Shown: piece by piece, positions 28,969 through 39,101 of the stretch | How positions within the stretch are numbered: position 1 is the first letter of the stretch | Layout of the letters: each line of letters opens with the position of its first letter | Assembly (NCBI GenBank): GCA_018242485.1 | Contig: JAFEBV010000001.1 | Span: 1-64,000 of the forward strand | Reading direction: 5' to 3' | DNA: 64,000 nucleotides | Source: Pseudomonadota bacterium | Lineage (GTDB): Bacteria; Pseudomonadota; Gammaproteobacteria; Xanthomonadales; Xanthomonadaceae | Program-made: the position numbers and the translations under genes | Notes under the pieces: generated by a model | Databases searched by the model: none | What the model was told of the DNA's origin: nothing | Seen by the model: only the letters and a program-made list of their open reading frames with translations

Positions 28969-30279
28969 TCAGCGCGAGCGATAGGGACCCCAGGCGGGCT
29001 CGCGCACGCCGCCTTCGGCCAGAACGAGCCTCTGCCGCACGCGACCATCGGCCGATACGGCATACAGAACGCCGCGACCGCCTTCCTTGGTCGCGTACAG
29101 AACCATGCTGGCGTTGGGCGCGAAGCTGGGCGATTCGTCGAGGTCGCCCGGGGAGAGCGCCTGCCAGCGTGCGCCGCCATTGCTGCGATCGAGCAGGGTG
29201 ACGCGGTAGCTGCCACCGTTGCCCTGCACCATCGCGATCTTCTTGCCGTCGTAGGACACCGTCGCGCGAGCGTTGTACTGGCCCTGGAAGGTCACCCGGG
29301 TCGGTTCGCCGCCGCTGGCGGACACCTGATAGATCTGCGGCTTGCCGCCACGGTCGGAGGTGAACAGCAGGCTCTTGCCATCGGGCATCCACACCGCCTC
29401 GGTGTTGATGGAGTAGTGGTTGGTGATCTGGGTGAGCTGGCGGGTGGCCATGTCCATGACGTAGATCTCCGGGTGCCCGGACTTGGACAGGGTCATCGCC
29501 AGTTTGCTGCCGTCGGGCGAGAACGCCGGCGCATCGTTGATGCCCTTGAATGCGGCGATCACCTCGCGCGCGCCGGTGCCGATGGTTTGCAGGTAGATGG
29601 TCGAATTGCCGCGCTCGAAGCTCACGTAGGCGAGCTTGTGCCCGTCCGGGCTCCACGCCGGCGACATCAGCGATTCGCGCGAGTTCACCACCGCCTGCGG
29701 ATTGAAGCCGTCGGCGTCGGCGACCATCAGCGAGAACTTCATGTTGTTGCCCAGACCCACCGCAGTGACGTAGGCGATCTGCGTATCGAACGCGCCGCGC
29801 ACGCCGAGGATCTTCTCGTATACCTGATCGGCGATCTCGTGGGCGACCCGGCGCATCTCCTGCGGCCGCCCGGTCATGGCCTGGCCGAGGATGCGCTGCT
29901 GCTTGGCCACGTCGAACAGTTCGTACTCGACGCGATAGCCGCCATCACCGCTGTCGAGTACTCGACCAACGAGAAGGTAATCCTGCTTGAGCAGCCGCCA
30001 CGTCGAATACTTCACGTCGGCCGCGGTGTGCGGGCGCTCGACCATCGATTCCACCGGCAGCGCGCGGAACTGCCCCGAGCGCGCCAGATCGGCGCGGATC
30101 ACGTCGCCGACATTGGTGTCGGGCTTGGCGCTGCTGCCCTGGTACTCCATCGGCACCACCGCGATCGGCAGCGCGGCGTCGTTGCCGGAGATCAGGCCCA
30201 CGTCGAGGCCCTGGGCGAACGCCGGCATGCAGGCCAGCGCGAGCACGCACAACCACACGCTCAAAAATCGTTTCATCAT
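28969..30279 (-). CDS. tolB: Tol-Pal system beta-propeller protein
   Basis: TolB is the periplasmic switch between TolA and Pal. The 436-residue protein has a signal peptide (LSVWLCVLALACMPAFAQ), an N-terminal alpha/beta domain and WD-like propeller blades (for example SPAWSPDGHKLAYVSFERG and APAFSPDGSKLAMTLSKSG). The tolA stop overlaps at ATGATG, leaving 30279 or 30276 as the start; 30288 is also possible. Confidence 0.96.
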   Translation of the reverse strand: MMKRFLSVWLCVLALACMPAFAQGLDVGLISGNDAALPIAVVPMEYQGSSAKPDTNVGDVIRADLARSGQFRALPVESMVERPHTAADVKYSTWRLLKQDYLLVGRVLDSGDGGYRVEYELFDVAKQQRILGQAMTGRPQEMRRVAHEIADQVYEKILGVRGAFDTQIAYVTAVGLGNNMKFSLMVADADGFNPQAVVNSRESLMSPAWSPDGHKLAYVSFERGNSTIYLQTIGTGAREVIAAFKGINDAPAFSPDGSKLAMTLSKSGHPEIYVMDMATRQLTQITNHYSINTEAVWMPDGKSLLFTSDRGGKPQIYQVSASGGEPTRVTFQGQYNARATVSYDGKKIAMVQGNGGSYRVTLLDRSNGGARWQALSPGDLDESPSFAPNASMVLYATKEGGRGVLYAVSADGRVRQRLVLAEGGVREPAWGPYRSR

Positions 30280-31262
30280 TGCTTGCATTGCTCCGTCGGA
30301 TAACAGAAGTCCATGTCGATCTGGCGCTGGAAGACGCTCTCGAATCCCCCGTAGGGCAAGGGCGTTTTTTGCAGCGCGCGCTCGACCGAATCGCGCGCGG
30401 CCGCATCGAAGGGGCAGTCGGTGAATTTGACGGCAATCACCTCGCCACCCGGTATCTGGGTGACATGTATCCGGCAATGCACTTGCTCGGGGGCGTCGGC
30501 GTGGATCCAATTCAAGTTCGCTTGCTCGTTCATCGCCTGCTTGTATTTGCCGAGCAACCCGGCATCACCGCTGTTGCCGGCGGAGGGGCGCGGGTTGTCG
30601 CGCGCGGCCGGCTTCGCCGCCGGCGTATTCTGCGCCAGTTGTTTGCGCATGTCCTCGATTTGCTGGAGCTTCTGCGCTTGCAGCTTCTCCTGCCGTTCAG
30701 CCTCGGCGCGCTGCGCGCGCACCGCCGCAAGCTGTTTGGCGATGGCGTCGGCCTGCTGCTGGCGTTGGCGATTCTCGGCCTGCACCTGCTGCTGTTTGCG
30801 GTCGAGGTCGATCTGCGCCTGCCGGCGGCGTTCTTCCTGTTCCTTCTGCTGCTGCTCGGCGGCGAGCTGCGCGTTGCGGCGGATTGCGTCCTGATCGACG
30901 GTGTCGGGCTTGGGCAGTTGCGTCTGCGAGAGCATCTGCCGCGGCTGCGGCTGGGTCACCGGTTGCGGCCTGGGCGGCTGCGGCGTCACCGGTTCGGGTG
31001 TCGGTGGTGTGGGCTTGGGCGGCTCGGGCTTGCGTGGTTCGGGTTGCCGTCGCGCGGAAGCGGCATGCGGCTGCGGCGCGCTCACCAGCGTGGCTTCGAT
31101 GGCCGGGCCATCGCCGCCGGCGTTGCGGATTTCCGGCTGCATCAACCAGCCCCAGTACAGCACGCAGGCGATCAGTACATGGATCGCCAGCGAACCTGCG
31201 ACCGCGCGCGCCTTGGCGGGAGCCGATTCCACGGCCTCAGCGTCCACCCGCCCCGGCGGCAT
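30276..31262 (-). CDS. tolA: Tol-Pal system protein TolA
   Basis: TolA transmits proton-motive energy from TolQR to Pal. The 328-residue protein has one membrane helix (about 20-42, GSLAIHVLIACVLYWGWLM) and a Pro-rich segment. A long charged, Gln/Glu/Arg-rich helical domain (about 115-225) follows, then a C-terminal domain that includes LNWIHADAPEQVHCRIHV and paired Cys. The start lies 26 bp inside tolR, so translation is coupled. Confidence 0.93.
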   Translation of the reverse strand: MPPGRVDAEAVESAPAKARAVAGSLAIHVLIACVLYWGWLMQPEIRNAGGDGPAIEATLVSAPQPHAASARRQPEPRKPEPPKPTPPTPEPVTPQPPRPQPVTQPQPRQMLSQTQLPKPDTVDQDAIRRNAQLAAEQQQKEQEERRRQAQIDLDRKQQQVQAENRQRQQQADAIAKQLAAVRAQRAEAERQEKLQAQKLQQIEDMRKQLAQNTPAAKPAARDNPRPSAGNSGDAGLLGKYKQAMNEQANLNWIHADAPEQVHCRIHVTQIPGGEVIAVKFTDCPFDAAARDSVERALQKTPLPYGGFESVFQRQIDMDFCYPTEQCKQ

Positions 31263-31686
31263 CGCCGCTTCCGGGCTGGCTCATCAGCGCCACCTTGGGC
31301 ACGCCCGCCTGTTGCAGCAGGGACATCAGATCCATCACCTTCTGGTAGTCCAGCGAGCCATCGGCGGCGATGTAAACGGCCGCGTCGGGGTTCTGTTCGT
31401 GGAAGGCCGACACCTGCGCGAGCAGGTCGCCATACGCAACCGTGCGTTTGTTCGACTTGCCCGACGGATCGGGGATGTCGAGCGAATACTGGCCGGCCTT
31501 GTCGATGCCCACCACCAGCGAATCCTTTTTCTGCTGCAGCGCGTGCGCGCGCGACTTGGGCAAGTCCACGTCCACGCCGAGGTTGAGCAGCGGCGCGGTC
31601 ACCATGAAGATGATCAACAGCACCAGCATCACGTCGATGTAGGGAACGACGTTGATCTCGGCCTTGAGTTTGCGGCGCTTGCGCAT
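31237..31686 (-). CDS. tolR: Tol-Pal system protein TolR
   Basis: TolR is the ExbD-like partner of TolQ in the proton channel. The 149-residue protein has the N-terminal anchor VVPYIDVMLVLLIIFMVTAP, containing the conserved channel Asp. The periplasmic part ends KVMDLMSLLQQAGVPKVAL. tolQ lies 58 bp upstream. Confidence 0.95.
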   Translation of the reverse strand: MRKRRKLKAEINVVPYIDVMLVLLIIFMVTAPLLNLGVDVDLPKSRAHALQQKKDSLVVGIDKAGQYSLDIPDPSGKSNKRTVAYGDLLAQVSAFHEQNPDAAVYIAADGSLDYQKVMDLMSLLQQAGVPKVALMSQPGSGDAAGAGGR

Positions 31687-31744
31687 CAGAGGTCAGACAT
31701 CGAAGTACGAAGGAAAGTCGGGCTGACAGCGGACATGGGACGGC

Positions 31745-32545
31745 TCAACCCTCCACCGGTGCCTGCCGTTGCAGGATCGAGGAGAACTCCTCGACGAAGG
31801 CCTCGTAGCGCACGTTGATCCGCTCGACCTTGGTGGCGATGCGGTTGTACGCCCACACCGCCGGGATCGCCGCGAACAGACCCATCGCGGTGGCGACCAG
31901 CGCCTCGGAAATGCCCGGCGCGACGGTGGCGATCGTCGCCGCCTTCATCGCCGCCAGGCCCTGAAAGGAAATCATGATTCCCCATACGGTGCCGAACAGG
32001 CCGATGTAGGGGCTGATCGAACCGACGTTGGCGAGGAACTCCAGATTGTGTTCCAGCGCATCCACCTCGCGCGCCAGTTGCGCGCGCATGCCACGCTGCG
32101 CGCCTTCCAGATGGATGCGCGCATCCATGCCCTTGCGCTGGCGCAGGCGCGAGAACTCGCGAAAGCCGGCCTCGAAGATCGCCTCGGTACCCGAGGTGAC
32201 GCGATTGCGCTCGGTGGCGTCGCGGTACAGGTGGTTGAGGTCGGAGCCCGACCAGAACTTTTCCTCGAACGCATCGGCACCCTTCGCCGCCGCGCGCAGC
32301 ACCGACTGCTTGAGGAAGATGATCACCCACGAGGCGATCGATGCCAGCAGCAGCAATCCCATCACCAGCTTCACCGGCAGGCTGGCATCGAGCACCAGCT
32401 TCACCAGATCCAGGCCGTTGCCGGCGGCAGCGACGGGTGCCTGCGCAGCAGCCTGTGCGAGCGCGGCTTGCGCGGGCGAGGCGACATCCGGCAGGGCCTG
32501 CGGAGACGATTGGATCAATGCCAGCATTTCCAGCAACACACTCAT
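31745..32545 (-). CDS. tolQ: Tol-Pal system protein TolQ
   Basis: TolQ is the ExbB/MotA-like proton channel subunit. The 266-residue protein has three membrane segments (VMGLLLLASIASWVIIFL; YIGLFGTVWGIMISFQGL; ISEALVATAMGLFAAIPAVW). The channel words GLFGTVWGIM and ATAMGLFAAIPAV are typical. Its ATG overlaps the ybgC stop (ATGA). Confidence 0.96.
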   Translation of the reverse strand: MSVLLEMLALIQSSPQALPDVASPAQAALAQAAAQAPVAAAGNGLDLVKLVLDASLPVKLVMGLLLLASIASWVIIFLKQSVLRAAAKGADAFEEKFWSGSDLNHLYRDATERNRVTSGTEAIFEAGFREFSRLRQRKGMDARIHLEGAQRGMRAQLAREVDALEHNLEFLANVGSISPYIGLFGTVWGIMISFQGLAAMKAATIATVAPGISEALVATAMGLFAAIPAVWAYNRIATKVERINVRYEAFVEEFSSILQRQAPVEG

Positions 32546-33009
32546 GCACGGACTCCTTGTGGGTTGTCCAGCCGCGCGGCCAATGCCTCCGGCACGACGC
32601 GCGGCCTGAAATCGGTGGCGGCCACGCAGGCCACCTTCACTTCGGCTTCCAGCAAACGCACGTCACCGCGACGGATCGTCTGCCCAAGCAACAGGCTGGC
32701 ACGCCGTGCCTGCAGCACCGCCAGTTCCACGCCCAGCTCATCGTCAAGCTTCGCCGGCCGCAGGAACTCCAGCCGCATCGCCCGCACCACGAACACCACG
32801 CCCTCGCGCTCGCGCAAGGCTTCCTGCGCGAACCCCAGCACGCGCAGCCACTCGGTACGCGCGCGCTCGAGAAAACGCAGGTAGCTGGCGTGGTACACCA
32901 CGCCGCCGGCATCGGTATCCTCCCAGTAAACCCGTATCGGCCAGATGAATGCAGGCGCCGGCGATGCTTGCGCATTCGACCGTGGCGTGGCAGGAGAGTT
33001 CATCGACAT
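32542..33009 (-). CDS. ybgC: Tol-Pal associated acyl-CoA thioesterase
   Basis: YbgC is a hotdog-fold acyl-CoA thioesterase at the head of tol-pal operons and is linked to phospholipid metabolism. The 155-residue protein has the 4HBT motif RVYWEDTDAGGVVYHASYLRFLERAR in the first third, with the catalytic Asp in EDTDAGG. Start is ATG 33009 or 33003. It precedes tolQ with a 4-bp overlap, and ruvB lies 64 bp upstream. Confidence 0.94.
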   Translation of the reverse strand: MSMNSPATPRSNAQASPAPAFIWPIRVYWEDTDAGGVVYHASYLRFLERARTEWLRVLGFAQEALREREGVVFVVRAMRLEFLRPAKLDDELGVELAVLQARRASLLLGQTIRRGDVRLLEAEVKVACVAATDFRPRVVPEALAARLDNPQGVRA

Positions 33010-33073
33010 TCGGCTTGGACGGATCGCGGACGGACGGCAACCGCGCCATCGTAGCAATCGCGGCGGAAAAACT

Positions 33074-34117
33074 TCATTCAGCGCTTTCGCCAGCGTCGAA
33101 CAACCCCGCCGATGGCGCGTTGCGCGGGGTCAGGCCGAATTGCCGCCACGTCCTGGCGCTGACCATGCGCCCGCGTGCGGTGCGCAGCAGCCAGCCCTGC
33201 TGGATCAGGTAGGGCTCGATCACGTCCTCCAACGTGCCGCGTTCCTCGCTCAGCGCCGCGGCCAGCGACTCCACCCCGACCGGGCCGCCGTCGAAACTCT
33301 CCATGATGGTGCGCAACAGGCGCCGATCGAGCTGGTCGAAGCCCTCGCCATCGACCTTGAGCATCGCCATCGCCGCGTCCGCCACCTCGCGCGTGATGGT
33401 GCCGTCGGCGCGCACCTGTGCGTAATCGCGCGCCCGCCGCAGCAGGCGGTTGGCGATGCGCGGGGTGCCGCGCGAGCGCCGCGCGATCTCCGCCGCACCC
33501 TCGGGATCGCAGGCGATGCCGAGGATCTTCGCCGAACGGCGCACGATCAGCGTCAATTCTTCCGGCGAATAGAACTCCAGCCGCTGCACGATGCCGAAAC
33601 GGTCGCGCAACGGCCCGGTCAACAGGCCGGCGCGGGTGGTCGCGCCGATCAGGGTGAACGGCGGCAGGTCGAGCTTGATCGAGCGCGCCGCCGGGCCTTC
33701 GCCGATCATCAGGTCGATGTGGAAATCCTCCATCGCCGGGTACAGCACTTCCTCGACCACCGGCGAGAGGCGGTGGATTTCGTCGATGAACAACACATCG
33801 TGCGGTTGCAGGTTGGTCAGCAGCGCGGCCAGGTCGCCGGCGCGCTCGATCACCGGCCCGGAGGTGGTGCGCAGGCTCACGCCCAGCTCGTTGGCGATGA
33901 CATGGCTCAGGGTGGTCTTGCCCAGCCCCGGCGGGCCGAACACCAGCACGTGATCGAGCGCCTCGCCGCGGCGCTTGGCTGCCTCGATGGCGACGCCGAG
34001 CTGCTCGCGCACCGGCTGCTGGCCGAGGTAATCGTCCAGCCGACGCGGGCGGATCGACGCCTCGAGCGCGGCCTCGTCGCGGGATTCGGTGGGGTCGAGA
34101 AGGCGTTGCTCGGTCAT
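33074..34117 (-). CDS. ruvB: Holliday junction branch migration ATPase
   Basis: RuvB is the hexameric motor of the RuvAB complex. The 347-residue protein has Walker [10 protein letters not shown], Walker [10 protein letters not shown], sensor 1 IGATTRAG, and a C-terminal winged helix ([21 protein letters not shown] in part). The family opening [14 protein letters not shown] is intact. It is separated from ruvA by two kup genes, all on the same strand. Confidence 0.97.
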   Translation of the reverse strand: MTEQRLLDPTESRDEAALEASIRPRRLDDYLGQQPVREQLGVAIEAAKRRGEALDHVLVFGPPGLGKTTLSHVIANELGVSLRTTSGPVIERAGDLAALLTNLQPHDVLFIDEIHRLSPVVEEVLYPAMEDFHIDLMIGEGPAARSIKLDLPPFTLIGATTRAGLLTGPLRDRFGIVQRLEFYSPEELTLIVRRSAKILGIACDPEGAAEIARRSRGTPRIANRLLRRARDYAQVRADGTITREVADAAMAMLKVDGEGFDQLDRRLLRTIMESFDGGPVGVESLAAALSEERGTLEDVIEPYLIQQGWLLRTARGRMVSARTWRQFGLTPRNAPSAGLFDAGESAE

Positions 34118-34312
34118 GTTGGGCGTGAATCGTGAATGGTGAATCGTGAATCGTCAGAAGCCAAGGACAACGCCTGCTTCCAGGGATTCCGCGATGCACC
34201 CTTCAAACGTGACGTTGATGGGTGATTGTAAACATCCGCGCCCTCGCACGTTGCTTTTTCGATTCCCGATTCCCGATTCCCGATTCCCGATTCCCGATTC
34301 ACCAATCACGCC
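34118..34312. repeat. Two heptamer arrays in the kup-ruvB spacer
   Basis: The spacer holds TGAATCG/TGAATGG units at 34125-34158 and a clean array of five GATTCCC units at 34261-34295, closed by GATTCAC. There is no gene. The two arrays represent different unit types in one spacer. Confidence 0.9.
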
Positions 34313-36199
34313 TCAAATCTCCACCTGCGCCCCCAGCTCCACGATGCGGTTGCGCGGCACCCGGAAGAAGTCGGTGAGCGGGCTGGCGTTGCGCGCCATG
34401 AAGGCGAACAGTTTGTCGCGCCAGGTGGCCATGCCCGGCTGGCGGGAGGCGACCACGCGCTCCTGGCTGAGGAAATAGGTGGTGTCCATCGGATCCATGC
34501 CCAGGCCCTGCCAGCGGCAGTCGCTCAGCGCCTGCGGGATGTGCGGCTGTTCGGCGAAACCATAGCGCAGGCGCATGCGGAAGAAGCCCTCGCCCAGCGC
34601 CTCCAGTTGCAGGCGCCGCGAGGGTTCCACCCGCGGCGTGTCCTCGGTGTGCACAGTCAGGATCACGTTGACCTCGTGCAGCACCTTGTTGTGCTTGAGG
34701 TTGTGCAGCATCGCATTGGGCACGCCTTCGCGCGCGGAGGTGAGGAACACGGCGGTGCCCTGCACGCGCAGCGGCGGATGCTCGCCGATCGACTGGATGA
34801 AGGTGCGCAGGCTCAGTCCGCCGCTCTCCAGCTTGGCCACCAGCAACTGGCGGCCACGCCGCCACGTGGTCATCACCACGAACACCGCGATCCCGATGAC
34901 CAGCGGGAACCAGCCGCCGTGCTCGATCTTCAGCGCGTTGGCGGCGAAGAAGGCCAGATCCACCGTCAACAACAGTACGCCGACCAGCGCCACCAGCGCG
35001 CGCGGCCACTTCCACAGCCGGCGGGCGACGATCAGCACGAGGATGCTGGTGATGGTCATGGTGCCGGTGACCGCGATGCCGTACGCAGCCGCGAGGTTTT
35101 CGGACTTCTCGAAGCCCAGCACCGAGGCCAGCACGAACACCATCAGCCCCCAGTTCACCAGCGGCATGTAGATCTGCCCGGAATGCTCTTCGGAGGTGTG
35201 CACCACCGGACTGCGCGGGAACAGGCCGAGCTGGATCGCCTCGCGTGTCATCGAGTAGGCACCGGAGATGACCGCCTGCGAGGCGATCACCGTGGCGGCG
35301 GTCGCCAGCGCGATCATCGGCACCAATGCCCATTTTGGCACCAGCAGGTAAAACGGGTTGGATGCGGCAGCCGGATCGCGCAGCAGCAGCGCGCCCTGCC
35401 CGAAGTACTGCAGTACCAGCGCCGGCAGGATCAGGAAGAACCACGCCACGCTGATCGGTCGGCGGCCAAAATGGCCCATGTCCGCATACAGCGCCTCGGC
35501 GCCGGTGAGCGCCAACACCACCGCGCCGAGCGCGACGAAGCCCAGAAAACCGTTGTGGGCGAAGAACAACAAGCCGTACTCGGGATTGACCGCACGCAAG
35601 ATCTGCGGTTGCCTGGCGATGCCCATTGCACCGAACACCGCGATGCTGACGAACCAGAGCACCATCACCGGGCCGAACACCGAGCCCATGCGCTGGCTAC
35701 CGAAACGCTGCGCCGCAAACAGGCCGATCAGCACGACGACGGTGGTCGGCAGTACCCATTCCGTCAACGTCGGCCGCAACACTTCCAGGCCCTCGATCGC
35801 CGACAGCACCGACACCGCCGGGGTGATCACCGAGTCGCCATAGAACATGCCCGCGCCGAATACACCCAACGCCAGCACCGTCCACTTCATCCTCGACGTC
35901 GCGCGCAAGCCGCGTTGAGCAAGGGTCATGATCGACAGGATGCCGCCCTCGCCGTTGTTGTCGGCGCGCAGCACGAAGGACACGTACTTGAACGTCACCA
36001 CGAACAGGATCGACCAGAACACCAGCGAGATCAGCCCGTAGATGTTGTCGGGCGTGGCATGCACGCCATGCGGGCCGCTGAAGGCCGCCTGCAGCGCGTA
36101 CAACGGGCTGGTGCCGATGTCGCCGTAGACCACGCCGACGGCGGCCAGCGCCATCGCGGCAAGCCCCGTCGGGCCCTTCCCCTGCTTGTGTTCGCCCAC
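34313..36199 (-). CDS. kup: KUP-family potassium transporter, copy 1
   Basis: KUP proteins take up K+ with H+. The 628-residue protein has the family start [18 protein letters not shown] and about twelve hydrophobic segments, including VRADNNGEGGI-like loop text and [21 protein letters not shown] soluble C-terminal domain of about 170 residues follows. GTG 36199 is the start, with GAGG about 8 nt upstream. It is a tandem paralogue of the next gene, inside the ruvA-ruvB interval. Confidence 0.93.
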   Translation of the reverse strand: MGEHKQGKGPTGLAAMALAAVGVVYGDIGTSPLYALQAAFSGPHGVHATPDNIYGLISLVFWSILFVVTFKYVSFVLRADNNGEGGILSIMTLAQRGLRATSRMKWTVLALGVFGAGMFYGDSVITPAVSVLSAIEGLEVLRPTLTEWVLPTTVVVLIGLFAAQRFGSQRMGSVFGPVMVLWFVSIAVFGAMGIARQPQILRAVNPEYGLLFFAHNGFLGFVALGAVVLALTGAEALYADMGHFGRRPISVAWFFLILPALVLQYFGQGALLLRDPAAASNPFYLLVPKWALVPMIALATAATVIASQAVISGAYSMTREAIQLGLFPRSPVVHTSEEHSGQIYMPLVNWGLMVFVLASVLGFEKSENLAAAYGIAVTGTMTITSILVLIVARRLWKWPRALVALVGVLLLTVDLAFFAANALKIEHGGWFPLVIGIAVFVVMTTWRRGRQLLVAKLESGGLSLRTFIQSIGEHPPLRVQGTAVFLTSAREGVPNAMLHNLKHNKVLHEVNVILTVHTEDTPRVEPSRRLQLEALGEGFFRMRLRYGFAEQPHIPQALSDCRWQGLGMDPMDTTYFLSQERVVASRQPGMATWRDKLFAFMARNASPLTDFFRVPRNRIVELGAQVEI

Positions 36200-36358
36200 C
36201 GCCGACCTCGCTCGTCAACCCGATTTCACCGTGCGGCGCTGGGGGCGTCGGGCGCGGGAACGTGCGCATTGTGCACATTCGCGTCGCGCAATCCAGTGCA
36301 TGCGCCACACTCCGGACGTCTGCAGCGTGAACAAATCGTAATTTCGAGATCGGGATGT

Positions 36359-36380
36359 GCTGGCGATGCGCATCGCCAGC
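36359..36380. other. 22-bp perfect palindrome after kup copy 2
   Basis: GCTGGCGATGC followed directly by its complement GCATCGCCAGC lies 12 bp beyond the stop of kup copy 2. It lacks a U-run, so it is at best a weak terminator or an mRNA 3'-end stabiliser. Confidence 0.5.
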
Positions 36381-36392
36381 GTGCCGCGTCCT

Positions 36393-38300
36393 TCAGATCT
36401 CGACCTTCGTCCCCAACTCGACAAGGCGATTGCCGGGGATACGGAAGAACTCGGTGGCCGAAGTGGCGTTGCGCGCCATGAAGGCGAACAGCTTGTCGCG
36501 CCACATGTGCATGCCGACGTTTTCGGCCGCGACGAGAGTCTCGCGACTGGAAAAGAACGTGGTGTCCATCAGGTCGAAGTCCTGACCGCACACGCCATGC
36601 ACGAGCGCGGCGGGCACGTCGGGATCCTCGGCGAATCCGAACCGCAGAACGACGCGCTGGAAACCGTTGCCCAGTTCGGTGGTCGTGCAGCGTTCCGCCG
36701 AATCGACATAGGCCACATCCAGCGTGCTCACCGTGAGCAATACATTGCGCTCGTGCAGCACCTTGTTGTGCTTGAGGTTGTGCAGCAACGCGCCGGGCAC
36801 GCGATCGGCGCTCGCAGTGAGGAAGACCGCCGTGCCCGGCACGCGGTGCGGCGGGTGCGCGGCGAGCGAGGTCAGGAACAGATCCAGATCCAGCCGCTCG
36901 GCCTCCAGGCTCTCAGCAACCAGCAAGCGCCCGCGCCGCCACGTGCGCATCGCGGTGAAGGCGAGCAGGCCCAGCACCACCGGCACCCACGCGCCATCGA
37001 GGAACTTCTGCAAGTTGGCACCCAGGAAGGACATATCCACCAGCAGCAACAGGCAGGCCAGCGGCACCACCCAGCGCCGACTGTCGGGCCAGGTGTTGCG
37101 CGCCACCACGATCAGCAGCAGGGTGTCGATCAGCATGGTGCCGGCCACCGACACGCCGTATGCCGAGGCCAGCCGCGTGGACGAGCCGAACACCAGCACC
37201 AACAGCACCACCAGCACCAGCAGCATGCGATTGACCGCCGGCACGTAGATTTGCCCCTCGGCCATCGCCGAGGTGTGCTTGATGGTCAGCCGCGGGATGT
37301 AGCCGAGCAGCATCGCCTGCCGCGCCACCGAGAACGCGCCGGAGATCACCGACTGCGAGGCGATCACCGCTGCGGCGGTGGCCAGCGCGATCATCGGGTA
37401 CAGCGCCCAGCCCGGCACGGCGTTGAAGAAGGGATTGCTCGCCGCTTCGGGATGCGCATAGAGCATCGCGCCTTGGCCGAAATAGTTCAGCACCAGCGCC
37501 GGCAGCACGAGACGAAACCACGCGGCGCGGATCGGTGGGCGTCCGAAATGGCCCATGTCGGCATACAGCGCCTCGCCACCGGTGATCGCCAGCACCACCG
37601 CGCCGAGGATGAAGAACGACCCGACACCATGATCCATGAAGAAACGCACGCCCCACCACGGATTGATCGCGCCCAGAACGCGCGGCTCGTGCACGACATG
37701 CCATGCACCGATCGCCCCGATCGCGCCGAACCACAACAGCATCACCGGCCCGAACACGTTGCCGATCTTCGCCGTGCCACGGCTCTGCAACACGAACAAT
37801 CCGACCAGCACGGCCAGCGCGATCGGCACCACGAAATGCTGCAGGCCCGGCGCCGCCACCTGCAGGCCTTCGACCGCGCCCAGCACGGTCACCGCCGGGG
37901 TGATCACGCTGTCGCCGAAGAACAGCGAGGCACCGAAAATGCCGAGGATGCCGACCGCGTAGCGCAGCCGCTTCGAGTCGCCCAGCGCGCGTTGCGCCAG
38001 CGCCATCAGCGCCATGATCCCGCCCTCGCCCTTGTTGTCGGCGCGCATGATGATCGACACGTATTTCACTGCGACGATCAGGATCAACGACCACAGGATC
38101 AGCGACAGCACGCCCAGCACCGTGCCCTCGTCGGGACGCAGGCGATAGTGCGGCAGGAACATCTCGTGCAGCGTGTACAGCGGACTGGTGCCGATGTCGC
38201 CGAACACCACCCCGATCGCGCCGAGCATCAGCGCGCGCAGGCTGCCTTGCGGTGCGTGCGGGCTGGAATCCGGTACGGCGGCGGAAGCAGGTTCGGGCAT
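36393..38300 (-). CDS. kup: KUP-family potassium transporter, copy 2
   Basis: This 635-residue paralogue of the preceding KUP protein has [38 protein letters not shown] and [19 protein letters not shown]. It diverges most in the N-terminal 20 residues and the membrane loops, so the duplication is old. The end of both proteins is similar ([20 protein letters not shown] here). Start is ATG 38300, 23 bp behind the ruvA stop. Confidence 0.93.
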   Translation of the reverse strand: MPEPASAAVPDSSPHAPQGSLRALMLGAIGVVFGDIGTSPLYTLHEMFLPHYRLRPDEGTVLGVLSLILWSLILIVAVKYVSIIMRADNKGEGGIMALMALAQRALGDSKRLRYAVGILGIFGASLFFGDSVITPAVTVLGAVEGLQVAAPGLQHFVVPIALAVLVGLFVLQSRGTAKIGNVFGPVMLLWFGAIGAIGAWHVVHEPRVLGAINPWWGVRFFMDHGVGSFFILGAVVLAITGGEALYADMGHFGRPPIRAAWFRLVLPALVLNYFGQGAMLYAHPEAASNPFFNAVPGWALYPMIALATAAAVIASQSVISGAFSVARQAMLLGYIPRLTIKHTSAMAEGQIYVPAVNRMLLVLVVLLVLVFGSSTRLASAYGVSVAGTMLIDTLLLIVVARNTWPDSRRWVVPLACLLLLVDMSFLGANLQKFLDGAWVPVVLGLLAFTAMRTWRRGRLLVAESLEAERLDLDLFLTSLAAHPPHRVPGTAVFLTASADRVPGALLHNLKHNKVLHERNVLLTVSTLDVAYVDSAERCTTTELGNGFQRVVLRFGFAEDPDVPAALVHGVCGQDFDLMDTTFFSSRETLVAAENVGMHMWRDKLFAFMARNATSATEFFRIPGNRLVELGTKVEI

Positions 38301-38323
38301 GGCCAGTTTCGCTGTTGCGACGA

Positions 38324-38920
38324 TCAAACCTTGAGCGAGGCCTTGAGCGCCTTGCGGATGATCGCCTCGGCGTCGTCGCCGGGGGCCTGCGCCTTCTCGG
38401 CCATCTTCAGCGCCTCGGCGGGTTTGTAACCGAGCTGCTGCAAGGCGGCGATCGCCTCGCCCAGCGGATCGGCCGGCGCACCGCTCTTCGCCGCCAGCGC
38501 CGATGGTGCGCCGCCCAGATCGGCCGCGCGGTCGCGCAGCTCCACCACGATGCGCTCGGCGGTTTTCTTGCCGATGCCGGGGATGCGCGTGAGCGCGGCC
38601 ACGTCGGAGGTCTGCACGAGGCGTGCGAAGTCGCCCACGCTTGCGCCGGAGAGGATCGCCAGCGCGATCTTCGCGCCGATACCGCTGACCTTCTGCACGT
38701 CGCGGAACAGGCGGCGCTCGGCCTCGCTGAGAAAGCCGTACAGCGACACCGAGTCTTCCTTCTGCGCGTGGTGGGTGAACAGCGCGACTTCGCGGCCGAC
38801 CTCGGGCAGGTCGTAGAACGTGCTCATCGGCGCTTCCAGTTCGTAGCCCACGCCGTGCACGTCCACCACCAGCCACGGCGGCTGCTTGTGAACCACGATG
38901 CCTTTGAGGCGACCGATCAC
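38324..38920 (-). CDS. ruvA: Holliday junction branch migration protein RuvA
   Basis: RuvA binds the four-way junction and recruits RuvB. The 198-residue protein begins [20 protein letters not shown]. It has the paired helix-hairpin-helix motifs around [15 protein letters not shown] and [18 protein letters not shown], and the C-terminal RuvB-contact domain ([19 protein letters not shown]). Start is GTG 38920. A 114-bp inverted-repeat element lies between it and ruvC. Confidence 0.96.
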   Translation of the reverse strand: MIGRLKGIVVHKQPPWLVVDVHGVGYELEAPMSTFYDLPEVGREVALFTHHAQKEDSVSLYGFLSEAERRLFRDVQKVSGIGAKIALAILSGASVGDFARLVQTSDVAALTRIPGIGKKTAERIVVELRDRAADLGGAPSALAAKSGAPADPLGEAIAALQQLGYKPAEALKMAEKAQAPGDDAEAIIRKALKASLKV

Positions 38921-38950
38921 GCGACGCCTCCGACGACGGCCATGGTCTTG

Positions 38951-39064
38951 CTCGTCATTCCCGCGAACGCGGGGCTTCCAGCAGCCGAACGGCTGGTCAT
39001 CCAGTGGCTTGGATCCTTCACCGCAATCCAGTCGCTGGGTTCCTGCGTTCGCAGGAACGACGAG
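38951..39064. repeat. Inverted-repeat (MITE/REP-like) element between ruvC and ruvA
   Basis: The left end CTCGTCATTCCCGCGAACGC is complementary, with few mismatches, to the right end GCGTTCGCAGGAACGACGAG. Each end also forms its own small hairpin (CCCGCGAACGCGGG; TTCCTGCGTTCGCAGGAA). The middle carries CCAGCAGCCGAACGGCTGG and GGATCC words. This resembles the dispersed CGTCATTCCCGCGAANGCGGG elements known in many proteobacteria. Confidence 0.75.
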
Positions 39065-39101
39065 GCAAAGCGCAACGACGCGGATCTGAAACACATGCCC
39101 A

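Noticed and set aside
36359..36380. Rho-independent terminator after kup copy 2
   Set aside because: The palindrome is perfect but no U-run follows on either strand.
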